64,000 nt of DNA from assembly GCA_964035015.1 (NCBI GenBank), contig OZ035998.1, forward strand, positions 52,404,447 to 52,468,446, read 5' to 3'. The stretch comes from Corallium rubrum. Its lineage: Eukaryota > Cnidaria > Anthozoa > Scleralcyonacea > Coralliidae. The notes under the pieces are model-generated. The model ran no database searches. It was not told the DNA's origin and worked only from the letters and a program-made list of their open reading frames with translations. Positions 54,670 through 64,000 of the stretch are shown one piece after another. Both the position numbers and the translations under genes were made by a program. Within the stretch, counting starts at the first letter, position 1, and the number at the start of each line of letters is the position of its first letter.

Positions 54670-55957
54670 TTATACCTCAAGAATGTTACCATCACAACAA
54701 ACATGAGACTTTGGATCATAGATTTCGACCCCACAGCAAGAAGTATTGTTTCCATGATTTTTTATACTCAGAATTTTATCACGACAACAAACATGAGTTT
54801 TTGCACTGTAATTCATGTCACCACAACACAACGTCTGTCCACCAAGCATACTCAGAACTTTCCCGCCGCAGCAAAGGTGAGTTGTGGCATCATAGTTCTT
54901 ATTCAAACAGCAAGAATTACCACCCCAATGTTCGTATAAATTGATAATTGTATGATCACAGCAAACATGTGTTGTGTTATCATAGTTGGTACTGCCACAA
55001 CAAGCTGTGCGTCCTGTAGCTGTGCTCAGTAAGTTATCAACACAGCAAACATGATATTGAGGATTGAAGTTCTTGTCATCACAACACGCTGTATGTACAC
55101 CATTTTTTCTCAGAATAGAACCACCACAACAAACGTGAGTCAGCGCATTATAGGCCACGTCATTACAGCAAGTTGTGCGTCCTCCTACTATTCTGAGAAT
55201 CTTTTCATTACAGCAAACATGGGTGTTTGAATTGTAGTTATCTTGAACACAACAAGAGGTAGCCCCAGCTCCTATTGGTCGAATTTCTTCATCACAGCAA
55301 ACGTGAGTTTTGGCATTATAGTTCATTGCACCACAACAAGAATTGCGACCATTTTCAATGGTCAAAATTTCTCCAGCACAGCAAACATAGTACTTGGGAT
55401 TATAGACTTCGGTGCCACAACAAGCATTATGTCCATGTCTTCGTCTCCGAATTTGATCTTCACAGCAAATGTTGATTTCTGAATCATAGTTGTTGTTACC
55501 ACAACAAGAATTCAGACTACCATGTCGTGGAAGAATTTTATCTTGACAACAAATAAACAAGTTGGGTAGATAAAAGTTTCTGTTACCACAGCAAGATCTG
55601 CGCTCAGGATCTGGAATAGGTTCAAGTTTTATCACGATAGCATTTGCTAAAAAAATAAAGAGTTATTATGAATAATTTAGTCCAGCAGGAGAGAAGACCA
55701 CTCTGGTCCACATTGTTGTATGTGAAGGACTTTCTGCTATTGAAAAACATATACTCTGATCTCCAAGCGAAAGTCAAACACACACGTACGATCCTCGCCT
55801 AGGAAACTTACATTTTTCGCAGGTAAAATACCTCGCAGAATATATCTTCAAAACAATGAATTATAAATACTCAGTGAAAATACACCATATGCTGTATGTC
55901 TGACTAACCTGTGAAGAATACAAGAAACCGCACGGCATAAACCAACAGATAATTCAT
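54670..55957 (-). CDS. Galaxin-like secreted protein D (two exons, 341 aa)
   Basis: Exons on the minus strand: 55957-55909 and 55646-54670, phase 1 intron of 262 bp. The signal peptide differs slightly from B and C (AVRFLVFF for AVWFVVFF), which puts one Arg in the hydrophobic core. The mature part again has 22 Cys-Cys pairs in 11 units, ending DGNILEV. It carries more replacements than C does relative to B (CCGNRN, CCGNNN, HWGGN, MLGGQ), so D is the most diverged of the three. Splice sites and frame are intact. In this copy the intron contains a stop in the read-through frame. Confidence 0.9.
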
Positions 55958-56310
55958 TTCAGGGAGTGGTATAATTCACCAGTGTTATGCCTGTAGGGTA
56001 TAAATTAGCGAGATGCAAGAACGCCGGTGACAGTCCTGTGTCATTCGCGTACTGAGCTATACTCACTTTTTAGCTAGCATAAATATAGCGAAAGGAGAAA
56101 CTGTCAATTATTTGTATACGCCCTGCAATAACCATACCATAATGCGAGATTGACAAAGAACCTTTTTTCTACCTCCTTGACATTATATTAAACTCGTTAC
56201 TTCACTTTGAGTCCTCTCATCACTACAAGTTTGGTTTGCAGGCAAATTTTAAAGTGCATCAAAAGAATATTAAAGCTTGTCGCATGTGAATGAGCTGTCA
56301 AAAATGATAA
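55958..56310 (-). promoter_or_regulatory. Conserved 5' flank of galaxin-like gene D
   Basis: It matches the flanks of B and C, including AGCTATACTCACTTTTTAGC and CATACCATAATGCGAGATTG in plus-strand reading. Homology with copy C continues to about 56400. Confidence 0.5.
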
Positions 56311-57045
56311 AAAAATTACTCTTTCATTATCTCACATTCAAGTCCTTGAGATATTTAGACTGTTTTTAAGTGAAATGATTATTAGCTCATGTACTTTTTT
56401 TCCCTTTTCAAGTTTGTTTGTTTTTCTGAATTTGTGGTTGCTCACATTCAAAATACATGGGAATGGTCACTTTGTGACTTTGGTAGAAGATGCATTTACT
56501 CTTTCTTGTTCGCGGTTTGCCATTATATAATTAGTATTTGAGAAGCGGAACAACTCCGTGCTATGGGTGCAAGAATTAACCTGACAGAAAGCAAAGACGA
56601 AGCGCACAAAGAAAAGATTGCACGTAAAAGATTGTGGTTAAATGTACAAGTCGCCATCTTTTTCGGTACGGTCAATTGGGTACCAGTCTGGTCTTGTTAA
56701 ACACATTGTCTACGAGTTGCATATAAACATTGAACAATTTATAATGTATAAAATTTGAGGATACTTCCAGTATAGTTTTTCTTGCTGAGCATCCGTCCCG
56801 TGGGCCTGCATAGGACGTCTTTCGAGCTAGCTGTTACAATCGTCAGTCATCGTACGTTTTGTCAGCATTCGTCAATAACAACGAACACATTTATCTGATT
56901 AAGTTTTATTGTTTTGCGTTTCTAAGAGATTTAGATTTTTCAACTTGTTCTCAATTCTCTTCCATCGGGTGGAGTCTCCCTGTGACATGCAGGTAAAATT
57001 GTCTGGCGTTATACCCATACGCATAGTTAAATACATGAGACTCGA
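56311..57045. other. Right end of duplicon copy 3
   Basis: The sequence matches 50050-50140 and then 40450-40975 without the GGAGTTA cluster. No gene was seen. Homology ends near the CATAGTTAAATACATGAG at 57021-57038. Confidence 0.6.
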
Positions 57046-57616
57046 TGCACGATAATTGATAATTATGATGTCAAATAATAATAATAATAAAAACACTTTG
57101 TTAGAAAATCAACTTTATTAAAAATAATTAGGTAATATACGTTTGCATGTTTACGTTATTTGACAAAATTTGATTTATTAGAATGCATGTTATTTGGGAA
57201 TAGAACTGAGTCGTCGTAAAATGCCCTTACATCAGACTGATTACATAAGATGGGTCGGTCTGGTCAACCAGGCATGTTGTTGTGTAGCTATACAAAAAAA
57301 CATTCCTAATAAATCCTAATTCATGTATGCCCATCATTTTCTAGATTAGCGTTTGTAGTGAAGATAGGCTTTCGTGAAGTACTTGGGTTTAGGCGTACAT
57401 GAAGTACTCGTGCCTTCCTGTTCGAGTAATTTATTTTTCTAATATAAGTGGGGGCGTCGTGGGGTACTTAAGAATTAACCAGAATGGTTCCTTGTTCTCC
57501 CTTGTACGAAGTTTGGCGCTTCGTTTACATTTTGGGTCACGTGACACTACACGTGGAATTCATCACCCAAAAGGTGAATTAAATTAACACTAATTTAAAA
57601 ATGTAATTTTCTTTGA
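57046..57616. other. Spacer, no gene recognised
   Basis: An (AAT)n tract lies at 57073-57090. No domain or splice-bounded frame was seen on either strand. Confidence 0.4.
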
Positions 57617-57912
57617 GAGGTGGGTTCCAATTACCCTTTCCGACCTACGCAGGCTTCGGGGTAAAGTGGGCTCTGCCAACAAAATCGATATTTCTTTTTG
57701 AGCATGCGTGAACGGTTGCCAAGATACTATTTTGGGCCCAGGCTCCAACGCGTCACTTCCTATTTTCCTGCTTACGCGTGTTCGTAAACTAGAACTTGTT
57801 TGACCAGTTTAAAACCTCACTGACTCACCCCAAACTTGGGGCGAAGATCCAGTTTGTTGGCAGAGCCCACTTTCCCCCGAAGCTTGCGTAGGTCGGGTAG
57901 GGTAGGTTCCAA
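57617..57912. mobile_element. Foldback element with TTCCAATTACCCTTTCCGAC arms
   Basis: The left arm GACCTACGCAGGCTTCGGGG, then AAAGTGGGCTCTGCCAACA, is mirrored by TGTTGGCAGAGCCCACTTTC and CGAAGCTTGCGTAGGTCGGG. The arms exceed 55 bp. Non-coding. Confidence 0.8.
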
Positions 57913-58161
57913 TAAGTTAGGACGAAAGAACGCCAGAGGGACGGAGTTGTCTTGTGTTTGGCTGCCCGGATTGTTTCCTTTTCGAGAAACATAAACCGGC
58001 ATAAACATTACTAGCCACGTCCCACTTCCTTTTGACCTTAATTCCAGATTATTTGATTTAGACTGAATTATTCACTACATTAATCTAACACAGTATGCAT
58101 GTGTTTGTACAGATCTGATTTCAGCTATTAAAATCATTGTATCGTGCATGCAGTATACATT

Positions 58162-58303
58162 CTATTTCTTTTGATAAAGCTGTGCTTTCATTGATTCTAT
58201 TTTAGACAAAAGTGTTCTGTTTGTTCCACATCGTCCAAGCAAGCTGTTTAAGGCTTCTTCATTCTTTTGGTTAAAAGCAACAACTGCGGCTTTCTCGATA
58301 TTG
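58162..58303 (-). CDS. VPS16: VPS16 last coding exon (C-terminus)
   Basis: Seen on the minus strand: acceptor TTTTTATAAAG, phase 2 entry, then NIEKAAVVAFNQKNEEALNS, LLGRCGTN, LLSKIESMKAQLYQKK and stop TAG at 58164-58162. Known: the animal VPS16 C-terminus reads V-G-D-x-x-x-A-A-x-x-A, then a helix with E-x-E-L, a C, and a Lys/Gln-rich end. VPS16 is a core subunit of HOPS and CORVET tethers and binds VPS33A for fusion at late endosomes and lysosomes. With the exon at 61132-61235 it aligns to the end of VPS16 without a gap, by my recall. An opposite-strand frame here is a shadow. Confidence 0.82.
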
Positions 58304-58772
58304 CTTTATAAAAACAGAAAAAAGAAATCCTATCAAAAAAACCACCGATAAAGATAAACCTAAAATGACAAAGCTGAAAACCCTGGAAGTTGTGGAGCTG
58401 CGGAAGCTGTTAACTCCAGAAACTGTTGAGTGTTGACATCGTACTAGTTGTTAACCGTTCTATGTTAATAATTCAAATATACATACAATGCCAATAGATA
58501 CGTGTATGCATTGTATGCCTATTTTTATGTCAAATATAAAATTTTTCATTTTAATCTGCTCAAAATCTAACATAACATGTTGATTTTTCCAACTCTAGCT
58601 CTTCTTCTTTTGTTTATATCTAATATAATAATATCTAAAATGTATATTGCACAACGTGCCATTAGGATCAAATGCTCCTTACAAAAATAGAAAGAAATTT
58701 AAAAAATACTAATTATAGTACTGCTATTCTCCTGACACAGAGAACGCTTGCCCTGCAGGCTAGAATTATATA

Positions 58773-59085
58773 TAATTATTTTTCACATGCCTCGGTTTCC
58801 TTTGTTCTTTTTGGAGAATATATTCAATAGCCCCTGGCAAAACAATAGATTAATATTCCCCCCTAAGGCTCTAATATTCCCCTCTACCATTCCTCGCTAT
58901 AATATTCTCCTCTAATATTCCCTTCTAAGGCTCTAATATTCCCCTCTACCATTCCTCACTATAATATTCTCCTCTAATCTTCCCGTCTAATATCCCCGCA
59001 CCACTCCTTATCTTATGAAATCCTGTCAATCTCGCCATGTGAAAAATAAGTACGTTATTTTCAGGCCCCTCGGGGATACGCTACC
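58773..59085. mobile_element. Second copy of the ACTTATTTTTCACATG element
   Basis: ATTTTTCACATGCCTCGG at 58779 is mirrored by CCATGTGAAAAATAAGTAC at 59034. The interior has repeated CTAATATTCCCCTCTACCAT. Same family as 27288-27960. Confidence 0.7.
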
Positions 59086-59129
59086 AGAGTACCTTACTCA
59101 AGATAGTTGAATGCGAAGTGCCTGTACAC

Positions 59130-59330
59130 TTGCTACAGAACTGATATCAGTGTCTGTAAATGTGATACAGAACTGATATCAGTTCTATAAATGTGAAACA
59201 GAACTGATGTTTTATTAAACAGTTCTGTATCACATTTACAGACACTGATACCAGTTCTGTACCGGGATAAACAGACATTGATTAAACCTTAATTTCTTTT
59301 GAATTTTCCTCATGAATTATTAATGAGTTA
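59130..59330. mobile_element. Foldback element, ACAGAACTGAT family
   Basis: TGATATCAGTGTCTGTAAAT and AACAGAACTGATG are mirrored by ATTTACAGACACTGATACC and similar. The right end ACCTTAATTTCTTTTGAATT is shared with 14457-14605. Confidence 0.7.
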
Positions 59331-59351
59331 CAGACTGCAAAGCTTGCTTAA

Positions 59352-59502
59352 AGCCGGTTTTCCACTAGGCGATTTTTTTCGCGCGAAGCGACTTTCTTTT
59401 ATTCGAATTCAATAGATTTCAGATTAGTTCCAGCTCAGAGCTCATGAGACAAAAGAAAAAGTCGCTTCGCACGAAAGAAGTCGCCTAGTGGAAAACCGGC
59501 TT
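59352..59502. mobile_element. MITE, GGTTTTCCACTAGGCG family, TAA target
   Basis: AGCCGGTTTTCCACTAGGCG is mirrored by CGCCTAGTGGAAAACCGGCT and flanked by TAA on both sides. A 3-bp TAA duplication is typical of PIF/Harbinger-type elements. The sister is at 52268-52411. Confidence 0.8.
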
Positions 59503-59989
59503 AAGAGATCAGTCTTAATACTACTTTTCAAAATATGCCAAAAAATGTGCACAATGCTACCAGTATTGCTTGGTGGGCTGTTTCGAAGTTTTTGTGTGCA
59601 GCATATAGCTAAATGTTCTCTTAGTCAGAGTAGATAGTTGTTTAAGTAATATTCAAAACATGAGCAGGGGTATTTTGTCACATCTAAAACACGGGGCGAT
59701 GTAAACTAGGAGAATTTTTTCATCAGTTATATATATAAAACCACGGACATGATACTCATATCCTAATAAATTCTTAATGATTTTGGAACCATAGTTATAA
59801 TAGAAAATAAAGTTGGTTTGGAAAGCTCGAGGTCTTTGTTTTACGTTTTTGTTCACCTTCACATGGAACTATGTGCAGTTTCATATATACACTTACAGTG
59901 AGTCAATGACTTATTAAACACATTGTATTTTTGTACAATAAAGCCGAATCAACCAATAAAAATGTTTGATTTGCGCACTTTCAACATAA

Positions 59990-60394
59990 GGCCCCGTTGA
60001 CACTATACCGGATAGCTTTTGTGCCGGTACGAAAACCATATCGGATAGGCCTTCTGTTCACACACAAAACGCCTGCTCCAGCACAATTTCTGTGCCGGCA
60101 CGCCGCTGCGCCGCTCCGATCTCGAAAGAGGTACATCTTGTATCGGATAGCTTTTTGTGCCGTTCCAGCTCCAGTGTGAACGGAGTTCGAAATCGTTCCG
60201 GAAGTAAATTAATAGAATAGAGCGTGGTGATTGGTTGTATCGTCAGGTTTTCGTGCCGGCACAAAAGCTTTCCGGTATAGTGTGAACGGGGCTTGCTTCG
60301 GCACAATATCGTGCCGATCGAATTTGTTTACACTATACTCAGGATATTTTTTGTGCCGGCACGAAAACCTATCCGGTATAGTGTGAACGGGGCC
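59990..60394. mobile_element. Harbinger-like MITE, GGCCCCGTT termini, TAA duplication
   Basis: GGCCCCGTTGACACTATACC is mirrored by GGTATAGTGTGAACGGGGCC, with TAA immediately outside both ends. The interior repeats TTTGTGCCGGCACGAAAACC in both orientations. The frames within are repeat artefacts. Confidence 0.85.
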
Positions 60395-60689
60395 TAATTT
60401 GCTACATGTTTTAAAGTTCACAGGTAATAACCTTCCAAACCAAGTTTAACAGACGTTTGGTGGACGTCTGTTACATTATACACCAAGCTCGCAAACGCAC
60501 CACAGCAATACTCGTACATACGTACAACTTATCAAACCAAGTTTACTCCATTAACAATGGTTTACTTGAGGAAACTTTAAAGTAATTTATACATCGATTC
60601 ACGCAAATCTATAATATATTTCCAAGTTCACTCACCCAAAATCTAACAAAAATTTCATGTACCCATCTCTATTATTATATAAAATAATA

Positions 60690-61065
60690 TAAAGGTGTCC
60701 TCTACGCACGCTCTGATTGGCTGGGTCCGTGCATTTACAAGAGTATGAAGATCATGAATGACGTAAAATGGCGTGTAGTGCATGGCGTCGGATGCAGCGT
60801 CACCTGGCGGGGAAATCTAGCGAACTTTCAAAACTATCCCACTTTTAGCTTGTTTTTTTCTTCTTATTATTTTATAAAACAAATAAAACATACCGCTCCT
60901 GTGCATATGTACTCTTATAAAGGTACGTTTGACGTCATTTGAACACGAAAGAAGTGTAAAGGCCTCGGCGATCCCCTCGTGCCTCTACTCAACTTCGTTC
61001 GTGTTCACATGACGCCAAACGAACCTTTATAAGAGTACATATGCAACGAGCTAATTATGTTTTAT
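60690..61065. mobile_element. Foldback element, GTACTCTTATAAAGG family (copy 2)
   Basis: It matches 24390-24745 over its length: TCTACGCACGCTCTGATTGG, TGTACTCTTATAAAGGTACG and the mirrored arm ending AAGAGTACATATGCAACGAG. Confidence 0.85.
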
Positions 61066-61131
61066 TTGTTAAATATAACTATTTTTGTGTTATATAATAA
61101 CTGGAATATAATAAAATTTTTGTTTACTTAC

Positions 61132-61235
61132 CCAACTCGAATATAACAAGTAATTCTATCCTCGGCTGGAACACGAGCAATATATTTTTCAGCTTCTTCG
61201 ATATTGTTAAATTCAAAACAAGCTTCAAAAAAGGG
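61132..61235 (-). CDS. VPS16: VPS16 penultimate coding exon
   Basis: Seen on the minus strand: acceptor CTTTTATTCAG, 104 nt from phase 0 to phase 2, donor GG|GTAAG. It encodes PFFEACFEFNNIEEAEKYIA, then RVPAEDRITCYIRV. Known: VPS16 proteins have P-F-V-E-x-C or E-A-C, then a helical hairpin with E-A-x-K-Y and R-V, just before V-G-D. The split Gly codon is completed by the exon at 58303. The exon that should precede it (ending near S-P-I-G-Y) was not found up to the window end, so it probably lies outside. Confidence 0.82.
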
Positions 61236-61239
61236 CTGA

Positions 61240-64000
61240 ATAAAAGATAAAAACACTTCAAGAGTGAGCTATTACGTGGAAATCTTAAAGTGTTAATCTA
61301 AACTTCTAAAGCGATGTTGGGTTTAGTCAAAAACGTCACCTAATTTGACAAAAAATAGTTAAACTGCATGATGAACGATGGCTGAATGCTAAAGTATATC
61401 GCGTTTTATTCTGATAAAGGGGTCAGTAAAAAACGACAGTATTTCGTTGCTAGAAATCTCAGCAATTTTCAACCTTTTCACTTTGCTCTATCCAAAACAC
61501 TGCCCTACGCAGCACTCTACTTTATTATTATTATTTAATAAGCACTTTAAATCCTGCCGCCAGCAAAACACTTTATTCTTGCTGACTATGAAAGAATTCG
61601 TTTACAAACTAACCTGACATTTATTGTTAAGTTGAAAGATAACCGTTAGGTAACCCTTTATTATAGTTGAAATTATTGTAGCGATTTTATCTAGAAGAAT
61701 ATGTATATTTTTTCTCCCTTTTTAACTACGTGAATGCATATATTTTCTCATTAAACTAAATCAACTCTTTCGAGAAGAGAGAAATCTTTTAGAGGCTGAC
61801 CAGGGGCTAACTAGAAAACCTTACGTTAACTTAGCTATAGCTCTAGGCACTTTTCCATTTATACTTCGTAATTAGTTGTGCCTCTCCATATGTAATCTCT
61901 CATCCAATTATAAAAATTTACAAAAAAAAGTGTGAATAAATTAATTGTATTGCATTTATAATAAAACCGAAGTATTTATGTTAAACTTTCCATAGTTGGA
62001 TATAGGCTGGTTTAGTAAGTACATAGGTATACTTGAGACATTCAAAGTGAGGGCTAAAATTTTTACTGCTGTGGTTAAATGGCAAGCACTCAACCACTAT
62101 AAAACGTTATCGAATAATGGAATGCAGCAACTGATAATGGAATGTAAATAGCAAGAAAACTTTGGGAGGAAAACAAACTTTAAGGGGACTGATAGTCATA
62201 AGATTAGGAAAAAATGGGTTACTTGTATGATTATTAATTTTTTAAAATTAATGATAACAGTTATTTTTTTAAACTGTTAAAAACATAAAGTTAAAACAAT
62301 TGTCACAAATACTAACGCAATAAAAGAGTGCCGCAGTATATACAAGGTATAAAAAAAGCTGCTAGATTCTCTACTTTCCCATAGTCCATAGTTCTTTCGT
62401 GTTCAAATGACGTCAAACGTGCCTTTATAAGAGTACATATGCACGGAGCTTTATGTTTTATTTGTTAAAACTAAAACAAAGACGACGATGTGGGATGGAT
62501 CATTAACATAGCATCATATCAAAAACAAAATTCTTTCTGTCGGCTCATGAGATCTGGATCGCTATTATATCTTCAAAGATAAAACCGAACGATATTTTGC
62601 CAGTATATACCATATTTGAAATTTAGCTAAATTTAGAATCTGAATAAGAAACGTTTGCAGGCAAAGCTTTTTATTGAATAAATCAGTCTCAACATCCAGT
62701 TCATCCGGCACCCAGACTTCCCCCCTTTCGCACTCCCCTTTCTTTCCCAGTTCTCTCTCCTCCTTCCCACCATCAAGCTTTTTCAAACAATAACAAATTT
62801 TATTTTTAAAAAAAACACTTAAAGGAGTAATTAAAACTGAGCACATGTAGCAATCGCTTTATTTTCGTAAACAGATGTTGTTCCATTTTGGAAAGAATGC
62901 TCACAGCTCTTAACTGAAATTCTCACATATTTGTATGTGGTGTTTTATTATCTGGAAATACACCTATATAAACTCCCACGCTACATTTTAATATTTTCAG
63001 TCCAATACTTTTGATTCAAACGAAACTATACAATACACCAAAGTTTAAAAAAAAATCTAAAACGTTTTCTAATAAATTGAAGATGATTAACTCTTTATAG
63101 CCCAAGACCTTCCCATATGCTGAATAAAATCGTCTGGCGTTAGCCAGAATAAAATTCTTAAAGTGGCCAATGGACTATTAAGGGTTAAAGGAAATCAGAG
63201 AACAACATTCACGACAAAATGAACACAAAAAGCTATAAAGCACAATGGATCATTTGTAATACGCGACTACGTCAAAAGACTGGAACAGACCTAGACCACA
63301 GTAGCAAGTGCATGCATGCATTCAAAGGACTGGAACTAACTCATCAAGCAAAAAATGGGGAAGAGCTTGAACTGACGAGATGTTTTGCAACAAAATACTG
63401 AGATGTTTCGAGCCCTTCACAATGATTTACTCTAATGAAGAGCTCATGCACGCTTGTCAATAACATTGTTGCTATAAATATCGCAAGTTTACCATAGTTT
63501 TGCTTTGCTATATCAAAACACTGCCTAAGCATCACTCTACTATCTTGTGGGATGAAACTGAAGTTCAATAGACGATTGGTAAAAGGCCTTCTTGGTTTCA
63601 AAAATATCATAGAATAATTTATAGTTATACTCAAGATAGATTTGTGGATCTGTACATCACGTTTATTTCTTTATTATAATTCTAATTTAATTTCCAGTTC
63701 TTAAAAACACATAAAGATGTCTCAATGTAAATATACAGTAAATATAATTCAATTAAAAAATTAATAAAAATTAATAAAATGAGTTAGGAATAAAATATAT
63801 TTTAAGAGTTTTTTTAAAAGCAGATGTTATTTTATTTAGCTTTAAGATTAGAATGTTTCACCAGCTTAGAGCGCGCTGATGAAAAATATTTATCACAGGT
63901 GGATCGGCTGGTCTTTGTCGAAAGTCGTTTAAGAAATTTGCTAGAAAAAAAGAATATAAAATAGGCTGTTAAACCTTTTGAAACTTTGAGGCACTTCATA
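61240..64000. other. Probable VPS16 intron or spacer, no gene recognised
   Basis: The stretch is AT-rich. A partial GTACTCTTATAAAGG-family arm lies at 62395-62470, and fragments of the ACACTGCC..GCA.CACTCTAC repeat at 61495-61525 and 63515-63542. A minus-strand frame of 93 codons at 62565-62846 has no domain. No splice-bounded coding stretch could be supported. Confidence 0.45.

Larger units (their letters stand above)
58304..61131 (-). other. VPS16: Intron of VPS16, filled with short inverted-repeat elements
   Basis: The donor is GG|GTAAG (61131) and the acceptor TATAAAG|C (58303). The elements within are listed separately. Stretches without a feature (58310-58770, 59510-59990, 60400-60680) are AT-rich and show no exon that I can support. 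Confidence 0.65.

Noticed and set aside
58206-58348. A plus-strand frame with a hydrophobic segment after TTTTAG
   Set aside because: It is the reverse complement of the VPS16 last exon, which has a much better explanation.
59997-60421. Small frames on both strands
   Set aside because: They lie wholly inside the Harbinger-like MITE and its inverted repeats.

Overview
This is an AT-rich animal nuclear sequence with interrupted genes, GT-AG introns and dense small repeats. The best clue to its source is a family of four galaxin-like genes: secreted proteins made almost entirely of spaced Cys-Cys pairs with the pattern CC-x-x-x-(Y/F)-(N/D)...(H/N)-V-C-C. Galaxins are best known from the skeletal matrix of stony corals, so an anthozoan cnidarian, probably a coral, is my inference. 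No taxonomic marker proves it.

Host genes. (1) About 2.3-14.2 kb, plus strand: the 3' part of a single-pass membrane protein. Two phase-matched exons resemble the end of a netrin-like (NTR) module. They are followed by thrombospondin type-1-like (TSR) exons, a Thr-rich stalk, a candidate 18-nt microexon and a last exon with one transmembrane helix and a short basic tail. All interior exons from 5.4 kb on are phase 1-1. (2) 15.7-17.9 kb, plus: two phase-compatible exon-like stretches of unknown identity. (3) 18.87-19.93 kb, plus: a complete two-exon galaxin-like gene (325 aa, 10 repeat units). (4) Minus strand, three close copies of a second galaxin-like gene (341 aa, 11 units) at 28.4-29.7, 47.5-48.8 and 54.7-56.0 kb. 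(5) 58.16-61.24 kb, minus: the last two coding exons of VPS16, a core HOPS/CORVET subunit.

Layout. The three minus-strand galaxin genes lie in a tandem segmental duplication. Shared flanks can be followed from 23.7 to 41.0 kb (copy 1, swollen by insertions), from 44.0 to about 50.4 kb (copy 2) and from 51.2 to 57.0 kb (copy 3). Insertions in copy 1 include a decayed DIRS-type YR retrotransposon, a 4.6-kb 46/48-bp satellite, a second satellite with an (AC)n tract, a CR1/L2-like LINE and a 1.2-kb inverted-repeat element. Copies 2 and 3 carry tRNA-derived SINE arrays, a 1.8-kb hAT-like element, TAA-type short elements and nested MULE-like elements with 9-bp target duplications.

The rest is foldback or MITE-type elements (more than 20), 5S-derived and tRNA-derived SINEs, and simple-sequence arrays (CAA, TTGTA, AACAC, AC, AAATC, a 12-bp minisatellite and a 37-bp minisatellite). 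Many open frames in the window are translations of these repeats or antisense shadows of the galaxin exons, and are not listed as genes. All splice sites were read by eye; none has transcript support here.
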